Below are positions 37,507 to 50,960 of a stretch of DNA of 64,000 bases, one piece after another. How positions within the stretch are numbered: position 1 is the stretch's first letter; each line of letters opens with the position of its first letter. The notes under the pieces are model-generated. The model worked only from the letters and a program-made list of their open reading frames with translations. It was not told the DNA's origin and ran no database searches. Origin of the DNA: Torreya grandis (Eukaryota > Streptophyta > Pinopsida > Cupressales > Taxaceae); contig JARHVA010001190.1 of the NCBI GenBank assembly GCA_037957365.1, forward strand, positions 1,935,001 to 1,999,000, given 5' to 3'. A program made the position numbers and the translations under genes.

Positions 37507-39888
37507 AAAAATCAATCATACCTCCCTTTCCAAGATCAAATGAAAAGTTTCTTGAGTCTCTTTTTGCATGAGATGGATGAGGGTGCCAAACATATTGCTC
37601 TTTAGATTGAACACTTGATGGACCAGACCTATGCCTTGGCACGTCACTTGACTTATTCTCTAGTAGATCATCTTCAAATAGGTCTCCAATTTATACATGT
37701 TCCTCTTGACCTTGTATACATACTTCATGTTATTACCCACTCTCTTTCTTATGATCAACCTTCATCTTCTTTGTAGGCATGGTCTCAAAAGGAATGATCT
37801 CTTGTTATTTGAAAGATTGACGCCAATAGAGACTTGTCTTGACCTCCAAAGGCTAATGTGCATTTTTTTCTTGCTCACCTTTGACATTTTGGACAATTTC
37901 ATCTTTCTCATCTATGACATCTTAAACAATGTCATCTTTCCTACCATCACTTACAACTAGCTCTAAAGGAGTTTTAGACCCCTTGAGAGAATCAAATTAT
38001 TTGTAGATGTCTTCAAATATCTACCATAATTCATCATATTCACTTCAATCAGCATCATTAAGGGGAAAAACAAGATAGACTCTTCCATCTTCTTATTTAT
38101 ACTTTAATAGGACCTCTTCCCATATTTCTTCTTCAACATAAGGAGTGTATGTTTCATCATCAACCAAACAAGGAGATTTAACACAAGATCTCACCTCTTC
38201 TTCATCACTTAGGACATCTTGAGGGTTTTCAAATTTCACCTCAACTATCATAATCTGATCTTTTTTTTCAATGGCTAAAATATCTTTAATCTCTTTCTTA
38301 GTGATGCCAAGACTAGGCATTTTTAAATCTGATGACCTAGCCCAATAAGGTTGATAAGGAGTTACACTTTCTTCAATTAAGAGTTACGAATTTTCCTCAA
38401 CCAATTTCTCTTCTTTAGTTTCCCACACCATATTTATATCAAGGTAAAGGGTGATGAGATGAGGATAAAATTAAATAGTTGGTGGAGGTGGATCATAGGG
38501 CTCAAAATCAGATTGAGAATGTAAAATTAGGGATTCTATTGGGAACTCTTGAGGAAGGGGAGACAAACTTTGGGATAAAGCCACTTTATTTTCTTCCTTC
38601 CACTTTAAAACCACTTAATTCACATCTAATTTAGCATGAGGAATCTCTTGAGGAAGGGTGGATGGGGTGTGTCTAGGCATAGGATCTTCTTTTGGGTCTA
38701 AACCTTCCATCACATCTTGACTTAGCAACTTCATTTTTTACTCTAACTCTTTGATTTGCTTGGCTAGTTTATCTTGAAAAAGTCTTTCTTGAGGATAATA
38801 GGAATCATCATGATATGAATAATACATTAGGGTTGACATGGAACACAATAAGCTTCATTAGGAAGGGTGGGAGGGACTTTCAAAGGATCAACTCCATTAT
38901 CCATTTCACACTCGTTGACCATGCTTCTATCTTCTTTCTTTCCCCATGATTCCACTATTTTACTCCAACTTAGGATTTTAGGATTAGAAGTCTTTTCTTA
39001 AGGGTGGGAGAGGTTTTTATAAGATCAAGCTTATTCTCAACTTCACACTCTTTGTCAAGACTTTTCTCCTCTTTCTTTCCCCATGACTCCACTATCTTGT
39101 TCTAACTTAGGACATTGGGATTATGAGTCTCCTTTTGAGGTAGTGGGGATGCAATATGAGAGGGAAATGAGGGATTTCACTCCAATTATTTTTCTAATAT
39201 CATGGAATAATTTAAATACATATGATCAAACTCAATTTTCCTATCAATATTAGCTTCAAACATAAGATTTCTCCTCTCAACTCTCTCCTCTAACTGATTG
39301 GGAAAAGGATGACTTTGATATCTTTGATTTCGATCATGAGTATATATGGCTGATATTAAACTTGGGAAAGAGGATACTAAGGATATATTTTGTGAGGTTT
39401 CCTTACATGAACCCCTAGCCTATCTTCTAAAGAAGAAACTAAGCCACTCACATTAAGCATCTCACTTGTGAGCCTTTGCCAATTGGCTCTCTCAATAGGT
39501 ACCCACTCTCTCTTGACCAACTATAATGATTCTCTTACATTATTAATGACATGGTTATGAATATATATACCACATCCTCTTTAATTTTTAATATCCAACA
39601 TGTTCCTCTCATAGCCCAAAAGTGTCTTCTTGAAGGTGGAAATGGGTTAGCTTGAGAAGTGACTATGTTGACTAGGAGGAGAAAAACCTTTAGGAGGTTG
39701 GTTATAGTACTTATATACTTCATGCATGGGCTGAAAAGGATAATATTGGTGCTAATGAAATTCATATTTATGTTGGTAAGGATCATGACAAGAATGACCA
39801 AGGATTTGTTCATATTGATGGGGAATGGAAAAAAATTGCAATGTCTCACCAACTTGTAGAGAATAAAACTCAACACCAAATTCATCCA
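37507..39888 (-). pseudogene. Element A internal ORF, conserved unknown protein
   Basis: It starts at MDEFGVEFYSLQVGET, about 175 bp inside the primer site. Legible blocks in order are WVPIERANWQRLTSEMLNVS with SLEDRL (39.45 kb); a stretch with EERVERRNLMFEANIDRKIE; two copies of a ~44-residue repeat with KIVESWGKKE (38.86-39.12 kb); and an acidic C-terminal third, SLGITKKEIKDILAIEKK to VDDETYTPYVEEEIWEE and onward. The last ~295 codons (38395-37507) stay in one frame, broken only by stops, most of which fit Gln codons decayed by C-to-T change (CAA to TAA, CAG to TAG). Element C encodes the same protein. I do not recognise the family. It has no visible RT, protease, integrase or zinc knuckle. 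A Gag-like structural role is possible but unproven. Confidence 0.6.
38858..39122 (-). repeat. Two ~44-residue tandem repeats in the element A ORF
   Basis: The minus strand encodes NPNVLS.NKIVESWGKKEEK with KECEVENKLDLIKTSPTL, then directly NPKILSWSKIVESWGKKEDR with NECEMDNGVDPLKVPPTL. The unit is about 131 bp. The plus strand shows it as 'tttccccatgattccactat' and its near-copy. Element C shows one legible copy near 62.69 kb (IPSWNQVVKLWDKQN). Confidence 0.82.
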
Positions 39889-40063
39889 TGAAACTTCATT
39901 GAAAACAAGAAGAAAAAAAAATCATAACAATCTTCAAATGACAACTTGTGTTTCTTGACTAGCTGATGTATCTTCAGATTCATCATTGATGTTTTGATAG
40001 ATGCCTCCAAATGCTGATTGTTGAGAGACAACACAAAACATCTCTCAACTTATTGGACCAAGT

Positions 40064-40081
40064 GTCCCACTGGGTGTGCCA
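40064..40081 (-). other. Element A primer-binding-site-like sequence
   Basis: The minus strand reads TGGCACACCCAGTGGGAC, eight bases inside the LTR end (...GTGACA). 'TGGCAC.CC.GGTGGGAC' sequences in this position are familiar from plant gypsy elements. Element C has TGGCACATCTGGTGGGAT in the same place. Confidence 0.65.
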
Positions 40082-40089
40082 AAAAATAT

Positions 40090-43000
40090 TGTCACTTGAA
40101 TTTTCACCCTTTTAAGAGATTTGAAATCTCTCCCCATCCAAGTGGCACAATGGAAACACCTCTAGGCTTGTGGGTAGCCTAAAGAATGAGGTGAATCTCT
40201 AGATAGGGCTAGCTCCCTTGATGTACCACTTTATATTGTAACTATAAATAAACTAGGAGGTGAAAATAGAGAGATATAACTGAAATAAAACTACTCTAAT
40301 GAATGTGATACACTATATATGTTAATGACATAAAACCATATGCATATTACACTTGAAACCATGAGATAAACTAAACCTATACTTCTCCAATCTACATCTT
40401 CTCACATCAATATTACATTATGAGGTTATGAATGAATGTGCAAAGCTAGGAGGAATAAACAAGAGGCCTATGATGTAACTAATTAATAGGATAATTTACT
40501 AAATCTTAGACATTTACTAGAACACTTCACATGCCCTATAAGAAGAAGCTTTCCCATTGCAAATAGATGATAAATAAAATAACATGCTAAGGAATCCATA
40601 GTCTTCACTTATGAAAAATAAAACATTCCAAATCAACACACTAATAACATTCATGGAGGAGGTAAACTTAAATATTCTTATTTATCAAAAGGTATACACT
40701 TGAGCAAGGTTTTGCCATACTCAGGTGGAGCATAGAATATAGTGGCCAAAATGGCTAGTTCTTATAGAACTTGAGAAAGAGAAGAAGAGAGAAGTCCAAG
40801 GGTCATAAGGAAAGTTTTAAATCTAATAAAATTATTTAATTATGCATTATAATGGGATTTTGGATGAACCATGCAAGGTTAGGAGCTACAAGTGTTAATC
40901 CAAGTCATTAATTTTATGAAAAGTGACAAGAAACTCCTTATTCTAGCTCAAAAAAAATGCCTACATTATTAACCCTATTTTAATGCCTTATAATAAATTG
41001 ATATTAGGTCTAATTATTGTAATTAAGTATCAATAATACCTCTCTATGCACTGGTTATAGTCCTGGTCACCTGGAAATGAGCCATCATCATTTGTAATCT
41101 AGAAAACCTCTCTTTCATGGACCCTGCACACTTAGCCTCAAAATTGGCATTAGTTGTTCATGAAAATCCATGGGAATAATTTAATGACACCTATAAATAT
41201 TCTCCATGGCCTTAAAATCACTAAGGACACCTTAAAAATCCATTCACTTAAATTTTTTGAACTTCTCCCTAGCTTGTCCATTAGGCCAATTTTGACTAGC
41301 TGAGTTGAAGCACTTGGTTTAGACACTAATAATTTTATCCTTAGAATAAAATATACATATTGAGCTGATCTTCCTCTCAAACTTTATTTCACCTCTTGAA
41401 ACCTCTTGTAGCCTACATAACACAAAAAATTGTCAAATAATAGCTTGTTTCTCACCCCATCCATACAAGTCCATACATGAAAAGAGAATGTGGGAGAACC
41501 TAAGGGATTTATATTCAATATATAATCATCATTCATTCCATTTTAGTTCATTTTGGTGCATCTCCAACCTCATCTTACCAATAAGGTCTCTGCAACGGTT
41601 TGCAAGGGTTTCTAAGCAATTTAAGCCCTTAAGCTTTATTCTTAAAGTTGGGACACTAGAATCATTAAAAAAATCCACTAATATTATTTTTAAAACCCCT
41701 TCTAGATTCCATAAACTCCTCTGCCCTCCATGCAAATCTTCATGGAAGATGTGAGCTTCCAAACTTGTCCCATCAAGCCTTTTCCTTCATTTCCTATAGG
41801 TCTGAGTGAGTTTTGAGCCAAAAATGGATTTTTTAACGCTTCTCTTGCAAGGTAAAACATTTAACACACATTTAGTCACCTAATTAATGTGTTACAATAG
41901 GTTTAAAATCATTTCTAAGTCTAAAAGTATGAATGACCTCCTCCTTGGGCATTAGGCCTAATCATTACCTAGTAGGCTTACTTGCAATCTTGAGCTCAGC
42001 TTGACTTTTGATTGATTTATTTACCTCCTAATATCTCAATAATACCTATAATAATCTCATACACATATTCCAATGGTCTATAAATCTCTCTAATAGTTAG
42101 AAATGAGGATGACCTATTATTTGGGCCCTAGGCCAAAACCCTGCCTTTAGGCCTCCTTACAAAATTAGAAACCTAGATCCTCTTGCTTGGTTACATCCTT
42201 AAATGAGACATTAATAATGTTTTTTTAATCTCATTTCAACCTTCTCACACCTTCCAAAAACGTCATCCTATCTTCTAGATCATCTTTTACACCCACTCAC
42301 CAAAACTTGCAAGTCTTGCATGAAGAGAAGTACCCCTTATCTGAGACAAAATAGGGGGTACTTCCCATATCTTTATAATAAAACCAACACTTTTATATTA
42401 TCCTTTAAGTTATAAAGGTTATCTATACAAGTTTTCAAACTTTTGTCTATCCATTTGACCGTCAAACTCCTTATATTTCCAAGGTAAACTATTAAGAGGT
42501 AGACTGTGCATAGTTTTTTCCTAATTTGACTATGTTTTGCATCTTTTCGAGCCCCTAATTTGATACATATCTATTAAAATAAGTATATGTATATTTTAAT
42601 AATCACAATATATTTTCTCCAATATCCATTCAACACCTTGAGATCTCAAACACCCTCCATACTCTTGGATTTACAAGAATGGGTTTCTTAACCTTGACTG
42701 TACCCTATTGATTTAGTGTTCCTATAGGTGCTCCTATATTGAATTTAGATTTGTATCATTGCATGAACCTTTCATTCATCCATGGTCACTTATAATTTTT
42801 TGGTACCATCTTCACCTTTCTTAGAATATATCATCACTTTAGGAATCAAATCCCTACTCACTCTTTGTAACAGCCACCTACAATGGTTGTATGTGTTCAT
42901 AGGGTTTCAAGAGGTTTAGGTTATAGTGGTTAGAATACTCCCCTAAACTTATTTAAAGAAAAAATCACTTTTTCATGTTGGTATTTCCATTTAATTTATT

Positions 43001-45234
43001 CAAACATCATCAAAACATCATGTTTAGGTCACTATTTGTTATACCCTACTGTAGATGTGTGTTTCCATAGTGTACAGACTGAGGTGGCCTTAAATATTGG
43101 AACTTGTGTCAAGTGATATATAAGAAGCATATGAATTCTTAAATAATTAGTTTGTGCTAACACATTTTTATATTATTTTAGGTTACCTTACTTCAAACAC
43201 ACCATGGACTGAGACTTTGTAACTAGTTGTACATGATCTTCCCTTGAAAAAGCCCACCTACAGGTGTGTTTGAGACTTGAAACATAGTATAGCTTCTTAT
43301 TTTGGGTGAATTATATGTTACTTGGCCTATCCTTCACCTATAAAGGTCATTAAAAACATGAAACCAACTTTTTTTTCACCTTTAGTGCTAAGGTCACTTG
43401 TGCCTTCAAAACCTATAGATACCATTGTTTGGAATCAGTGCATATGTTGACAAATTTGAGTCTCATAACAACCAATCTTCATTACTTGAATTACATTTTC
43501 ACTTTTCCAAGTCATTTTTATATGATAGATATATAATAATACTGCATTATAAATGATCAAAGTTCAATATGACATTGTTATATGCTATCCACAAAAAGGT
43601 GATAGCTCTCTATTTTGCACCTTTAAGGATTTGATCTCTAACATAGTTATCTCATTTCTTTGGAGGTGACATTCATTCCTTGTTTACAAATCTACCCTTT
43701 AAAACTATTCTTACATTCTCTTTTAATATATCAATATAATTAATAAGTTTCATCATATGTTTCAAACTCTCCATATGACTTTTAAACTCTCTACTCAGGC
43801 CACCTGTAGGTGGTGATTCTCAGTATACAAGTAGATTTTGCTTGGATAGTGTTCATGAAATGAACCATATACATTATCATAAGCCTCTATAAGTATAATT
43901 TCTCTCCAAAAACCTTCCAATGATCCTTTCACCTCTAAAAATATTTAATCACACACTAATACTCTGATGATGTCATCATGGTTCGTGTATATGTGCATTG
44001 GTTGTATGTATGGCCAGTGAGTGTCTAGAATGGAGCAACAAAGATGGGAAAAGGGCCTCATTTGTAGCTAAAATAAAAATAAACCTTAAAATTCATATTA
44101 TCCATTATAAAATATTTAAACAAGATACAACACATCTTCTCCAATGTTAAAATTACTTACAACCAAGAACTACATGGCAAGCCATGATGTGATGGTTGCT
44201 TGTGTGACATGTGAGCTTGAAAATCATGATAATTTCCTTGTATATTGAAGATTAAATGTGAATAAGGGGTCACTATGACATTTAAAACATATAAAATAAA
44301 CTAACACAACCCCTTGAAGCCATGAACAAGTGTGAAAATCTTGGACATGGTGAAAAATGGTATGTAACTATCATAGTGCACCCTTTTATAACTTAAGGAA
44401 ATTTTTATTATCCCAACATCATGAAACATGGAAAAAACATGGATATAATTTTATGATAAATTAAAACTCATATTCAATCATCATAACCAACTGGATTGTA
44501 CAGAGTCCATCAAAACAAGTTAAAACGTATAGGGCGCATGAAACAGCTAGCAGATTTACACAATCAAGTTCATGAGGATGGTTCATGAAGCACATGCCAT
44601 AATTATTCAAAATTACTATATCTAAATTATTTTTTATAATTTTAAAACAATCCCCCAAAATAATTTTCCCTGAAACATCCTGAGTTATATGTACCAAGAA
44701 AAAACCTACAAGTCACTTTTGTTTGCTAAGAATGGTGAAAAGGGAGTAGAACGATTTTAAGAAATAAATGGAAATTTCATATCAATAAAAACATGTAAAT
44801 TATATTTTATAATATTAAGAGGCACTTATTTACCATTTCCCATGTGGCACACTTCTTAAGGAGGTTGTATAAGTGCCAAACTCTTCTTTTCCTTCAAGAA
44901 AACTGCCCTTTCTTCTGCATAACCTAACACATTTCAGTTTTTTAGTTACTTAAGACTTATAATAACACATAGGGAATGAAATAATATTTTTTAACCTTTA
45001 CATTTCCCAAAAAATCCATACAAAGTGTTAAATACACCCTTTTGACCCCTAAAATGACTTAAAAGGACATGTTGGCTAATGAAAATTATGACCAAGGCTA
45101 ATATATCATTGAATAACATTAAATGACCTATGAAGTACCTCATTAAAAGATATTATTCCCCTAAAAACATATATAATACCAATTTTTTATCTAGGGGTGT
45201 CCCAATTTGACCTAAAAGTCAAAATTGGTCAACA
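40090..45234 (-). repeat. Element A, 5' LTR (complete, ~5.1 kb)
   Basis: On the plus strand it starts TGTCAC and ends GTCAACA. 41039-45234 matches the left LTR and the outer 40090-40850 matches element C's LTRs, for example 'ctagctcccttgatg.a.cact' and 'actaggaggtg'. It contains the empty target site of element D. No coding frame is recognised; open stretches such as 41488-41762 are chance. Confidence 0.85.
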
Positions 45235-48200
45235 GTAAATTAGGATAATACTTTAAAAAATGAAACTTTGTTGAGATTTAGGTATTTAGGAGGGTTTTGG
45301 GGGTAGACATATGGTTGGAAAAAGAAACTACAAATTTAATGGTAATTACATTTAATTAAATAATGAGAATAAGTTACATAACCACCTTATATTAATCACA
45401 TAACCACTACCTTTTATAGAAGGTTGTTACATAACCCCTACTTGCAAAAGGTGACAAATTCATCACAAGGTTAGAAAGAATTGTTCGAAGTCATTTTTTT
45501 GGCCAAATAAATGTTTATTAATGTTATAAATTTCCCATTATAGGGTGGATACATATGGTGGAGTCAATTTAGGGAAAAGGAGTGGATTCTTAAGATCCTA
45601 GAATAACTAACAGTTAGTAAAATGGTTGTACTAAATAGGGTTGGGATATTTAGGATCACACAAGTGGGTATTTTTTCCCCATCAATCAAGTTGTGTGATT
45701 TTTTTACTTATTAGAACACATACTAAAACATTTTATATTTTCCATATCCCTTAAGAGAGTAGACCATCACTCTCACTAATGTCTACTAGATTTGGGGGTC
45801 TTCCAATGATAGTTAATCTTGTGACCTTAAGGTATGACATATATGGAGGAGAGTTTTCCATCTAGGTAGAGTATCTTGGCAATGAAGACACACCCAATGT
45901 GGGTGAAAAGTATGAGTGAGGCTTTTTAGGTAGAGATATTAGTAATCTTGGATCTCTACAAGGCCATTATATACATCTTTACCTCTTGATTGGTAGGGGA
46001 AAATGGAATAGAATTTTACTCTATAGTTGGGAACATATATTTAAGAAGATCAAGGAGAGGGTCTCATAGTACTCATGGGCCCATCAAGTTATAGCAATTA
46101 CATATAGAGACTTATACCAAATTGCATGATTATAGATCTTTCCATTAGTCTACCCACACTCATCATGGGTTCAATATATGATCAGATGATCCCTTATCAG
46201 TGAGGGGTCATGATCAGGTATTTAGGGGCTATTAGGGCCTCTTCATGGACATAGATGGAACCATTTAGGACTTTACCTTGAGTAATAGGAATATTGGTAG
46301 TATCAAACTTGATGGCCATGCCTTAATAAGGCATGATAGGATAGTGGATGGATGAAGTGACCTACCTTATAGATAGTGTAGGAACATATTAGGTCAGAGA
46401 TAAGTGACTCTAGATAGAGGTACATCCCATATATTAGATTCCTAATTAGTTTGGGTTATCATATGTATCTGATATACTTGTACCCTAGGTAGTGTGTAGG
46501 GGAGTTAGGGAGAGAAGGCAATCTAGGTTGGGGATATTGGAGTGGCATCCCATAACACCAAGGATTCCTATCAAGGTAGTAGAAAAGATGAGAGGGGAAT
46601 AGTGTATACTAACCTATGGCAGAAGGAGGAGGAACACATGTTGGATAAGATATTTTAGGAGCATAGACTAGACAATAGATTATAAGATTAGGGAGGGTGC
46701 CATACCTATGGTTATTCCTGTAGCACTACTAGTTAGAGGCCATCAATAGATAAAACAACATTTATATCCACCACCATAGTAAGATCCCTTGAATTAGTAA
46801 TAGGTAATAGGTGAAGGAGATAGGGGAGGTGATCATGTAGGATGTAATCAAGAACTAGACATTTATGAGATAGTGTTAGGAGAGGAGGAGATCAAGATGA
46901 GTACTAATGAGGAGTCAGGCTCAGCTTTGCATGAGGATGACCCAAGTAAAATAGTTATTATTCATTTTAGTTTCTTATGCATTACTTTCCAATTTACTAC
47001 TTATCCACTACTTTTATTTGTTCTTATATGACTTTAGATTTGATGTCTACTTTTGTTTTTTGATTGAAAAGACATCTATTAGATGGAGGACTATGATCAA
47101 AGATACTCTAGTAAATATCCTCCAAATGGGCATTAGATAGACTCAAGACTAGTTTTTGATAGACACAAGTCTTCCTACTGGCATAAGTAGACATACAGAC
47201 ATATTTACCCTAATTTACCATACATGTTGATATCACACATCTTCATAGATGCACAACTATCCTATAGGCTAATGTGACTAGATTATAGTCTCAAGTGACA
47301 TTCTTAGTGAGATTATTGGAGTTAGAGGTGGTCAAGCTTCTTTGATCTGACACACAATAGGATGGATAGCCTCTCAGGTAGGGACTAGTAGTATATGCCA
47401 TGTGAATAGGATCCATAATCCATGACACTCCTTGACATTAGGACATTCTCATATGATGAGAATGATCAATATACCCAAACACATAACCTTTATATGGGTA
47501 CAACATCAACCTCCAACAGGACCTTAGGGTCATATTATTATATGTATATATACAAGTTTTCTTTTTGAGATATTGAGACACATTTTCCCTCTATGAAGGT
47601 GATTTTATTAAGACATTGATGTATAAACTTGACAATTATTATATAAATATATATTTTGTCCTATGTTGATGAATTATCATGGCATATTGTTCTTTTAATT
47701 TCTATGTTACTTTTTAGTTTATGCACTTTAGATGACTAGACATGTTATGGCATACCACATATCTCTATTATTATGACAATTGAATGGATATGCTTATATA
47801 TTTGAGTTTTGGAAATAGAATGTATGAAAATTTAATTAAAAAGTATTTATGAAAAATGGGATAAAGACTATTTTACAGGGGATGATTGAGTTATTTCATT
47901 CACACAACATATGACTTTTAGCTTACAACAAGGAGTGAAATGCAGATAGGATATGAGAGATATTGAAAGATGAAAACCATATATAAAAATTTCATAGGGA
48001 ACAATATTTTTACCTAATCCTTATGATCAAATGGGGAAATTATACTTTCTTACCAAACCTATATAACACTGGATTTATTAGCTTCATCTAGAGGTGACTA
48101 ATCTTGATAGAATCCATAAATGGAATAAAGTTTTCATTTTTGGCATAAACATCTAGACAATACATTCATTATTTTTATTATTATTTATTATACACTTTTT

Positions 48201-48909
48201 GATTAAATTTTTATTTTGGTTTCCTCTTTTTTTTCTTACTTTACTTTGTTTTTGACCCATACACTTAGTCTCATATGACTAGGAAGACACATGGGATCAA
48301 CACCAAAGGATATATGTAGGCAAGTAAAGGCACGTCCTCCCAATTATAAACCCATAAAATGAGTAATATGGGATCATAAATTAATTTTAGTTAAGTGGAA
48401 AGGTGTGAAATTTATTTGATTCACATAAGCTTTTGATTTTGTACTAGTGTTTTTTTTTAAATAAGGCCCCTACCTGAAAACCTTGGTGCTATGAAACAAG
48501 TAATATAAAAGGGCTCATCATCAAAGACCAAGGTAAGAAACCAAGGATACCTATTTTGAGTGTTATAGAGTTTTTATTTAGAGTAAATCATAAAAGGTGA
48601 TTGTGTCATGGACAAGTTTCTAGACGAGGTTGTACGCTAGAATTTTTGTAGCTTGCAAGAAAGTATAGAGGAATGATGTGAAATATGCTTGTAAGAAATA
48701 ACACAAAAATATATGCCATAATGATTTTGATAATTTTTTCTAAATTTAAATAGGGTGATATGAGAAAAATTATATGGGTTTATATGTTTCATTTTGAAAG
48801 TATTTTCCATAAGAACTCATAACTAAACAAAATATCTATTGTAAAGACAATAAATGAACAAAAGGAAATGAAATGAGGGCAATGTAAAATGAAAAGACTA
48901 TATATAGAA
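45235..48909 (-). other. Element B post-integrase region, no recognised gene
   Basis: About 3.7 kb between the integrase relic and element A. No frame stays open on the minus strand. On the plus strand, short sensible stretches (MSTNEESGSALHEDDPSK near 46.9 kb) hint at an antisense frame, as some plant gypsy elements carry one between pol and the 3' LTR, but the support is weak. Confidence 0.4.
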
Positions 48910-49092
48910 TCATTTGAGTTGAAAATAGTTCATAGTCTCACCATACTCTTTTCCTTTTAAAGTACACAACTGATAGGCTCCATTATTTAAATCTCCTATC
49001 ACCAAATAAGGACCTAACCAATTGGGTCTAAAATTTTGATCTTCTCCCTTATTCTTATCTATTCTATTATCAAGTCTAGGATAGGGTCTCAT
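48910..49092 (-). pseudogene. Gypsy integrase C-terminal relic (element B)
   Basis: A 60-codon open minus-strand stretch contains YPRLDNR, then FRPNWLGPYLVIGDLNNGAY and QLCTLKGKEYGETMN. This is the SH3-like integrase C-terminal segment of plant Ty3/gypsy polyproteins ('F.P.W.GP..V......G.Y.L....G'). It assigns B to the gypsy superfamily and fixes its orientation. The catalytic integrase core, RT and RNase H are not found upstream. Confidence 0.9.
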
Positions 49093-50960
49093 ACTTGTAT
49101 TGGGAGATCATGAATATTTATGAATATTTTAATGATTTTTAAAAAGCATGTTCAACTTTTTTTTTCCATCATTCTTGGGAAAATAAAACCTTGCAAGAAC
49201 TTGGTGAGAAGTTATCCCTAGTACTATACCTCCACATGAAAGATAAAAGATACAACATTGAGAATTTGTAGGTACTCATTATAACTGATTTTGATTTATA
49301 TAGGGCTTATTTTTAAATTGTGAATCCCTCCCTCAAGCATTGGCTTGGTAGGGGGAGGGAGAATGGTCTCATTATATACTCTAATATCTAAACTATAATT
49401 TTGCCCTATGTGATTTGGTATTGATTGATTGTGATAAGGAGATGAATCACTAGGCTCTTTTGAGAGTTTATCCTCATGCCCCTAGACTTACACCATGCTA
49501 ACATGATGGACCTTGATAGTGGATTTGAGATCCTATATACCAAGAGGATTGTGAGGAATATAAGTTCCAATCTGATATGGATCAAAAGGGAGTTTGATAG
49601 GCTAACCTTATTTAGGATGGTGATGATTTTGGCCATTGAATTGGTTGATACAACTAGGATAGTTGAGAGAGATTCCTCATTTAGTTTTTTTACTCCATTT
49701 TCTTCAACTTTTTATTTTAATAAGGCCTTAGGGACTTCATAACCTCTCTTTAAGACAACTAATTTGGTTGTTATGGGGTCCTTAATTTTGATTAAAAGTG
49801 GGGCTTCACTACACCATTATTGGGAAAATGATAATTGATATGGAACCCCTTTTATTTGTGAATGGATTATTGGAGGGATTAAAATGTCTTGGGATCCCAT
49901 TGAGAAATAAATACTTTTCCCAAATACAGGAACCTAATTTGATAGAACAAGATAGAAGGTATTACCTTCATCCTATGAATCCAAGATTTACCTAAGATCA
50001 TATTATAACTTATATCCTTATCAATGATATAAAATTATGTCAACATAGTCTTGGGGTCAATGGTCATGGTAAGAATGATGGTCCAAATGGAGATATACTT
50101 GAGGCTATCATATCCTTACAAGGGTTTCCTAGTAGTTGAACAAAGTGTTTCTCCACAACCAAGCTTTTGAAGAAATGAAAAGCGCCCTATGTTAATAGCA
50201 TCACCATCATCAACCATGGCTCTCTTCACATAATTGTTATAAATCCAAACTTGATAAAGCCTTCTATCCATCTCAAAATTAGGGGTAAAACTCCTAAGGT
50301 CAATTAATTAGTCAGCATCTCTCATGTTCTACCGAGTCAAGAACATGTCTAGGTTAATGTAGTTGATATGGGCCTTTAGTGGAGGCATAATGTAGATAAA
50401 CTACCTAAACCCGAGGCATAAAGTAATGGGATATAATTGGAATGGTAGCTATTGAGGAGTTTCATGAAATAAATATGAGATAGTGTATTCATGAGGTCTG
50501 TCAATATGTCATTATTTCCCATAAACCTAGGATGATTAGGGACCTATGATTATAAAATATTTAGAATAAAAGGATTAGTAGGGTGATATTCCCTTTTAAA
50601 AGTGATAATATTAGCATATCCCTCAATTTATAACTCTATAATGCCAATCTTATGATTTTTCACTTAAGGACCCAACTGAGTGGCCCCATAAGATTGGTTG
50701 AGATTGAAGTAGAAGCTTAAAATTAATGAGTTCCAACTAGAAAAGGTTTATATGGTTATTTTACTTATGATAATTTGACATATGGTATAGTTGATTGTTG
50801 TGGAATAGGTTATGATATGTGTTTAATTTTGAGTTTTTAGGCACCTCTGAGCCTATTGATGGAGCCTAAGTGTTTGCATTAACATTCCCTAAGAAAATGT
50901 ATATGAAATTATATTGTTTGTCTTGAATAATTATTTGGATGAATTTATTATATTATCTAT
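49093..50960 (-). other. Element B collapsed pol region
   Basis: Protease, RT, RNase H and the integrase core should lie here but no landmark motif is legible, and 1.9 kb is too short to hold them. One minus-strand frame reads VLKRGYEVPKALLK near 49.75 kb, not placed. A large internal deletion plus decay is the simplest reading. Confidence 0.5.

Larger units (their letters stand above)
29539..45234 (-). mobile_element. Element A: giant-LTR non-autonomous (LARD-like) element
   Basis: Direct repeats of over 4 kb (29539-37247, less inserted element D, and 41039-45234) are parts of ~5.1-kb LTRs flanking only 2.84 kb of internal DNA. LTR ends follow TG...CA (TGTCAC at 40090; GTCAACA at 37247 and 45234). 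A primer-site-like sequence adjoins the right LTR on the minus strand, and a conserved minus-strand ORF follows it. No RT, integrase or protease is visible. Size and layout resemble LARDs, non-autonomous plant elements with ~4.5-kb LTRs and ~3.5-kb internal regions. The left LTR has lost its outer ~950 bp. Confidence 0.8.

Noticed and set aside
39535..39885. Minus-strand 116-codon hydrophobic frame as a separate gene
   Set aside because: It follows on from the start of the conserved element A ORF, and element C shows a different, Tyr/Gln-rich reading here. It was folded into the A ORF entry as a possibly frameshifted part.
45235..45239. gtaaa as the target-site duplication of element A
   Set aside because: The left terminus is truncated, so there is no partner sequence to compare.
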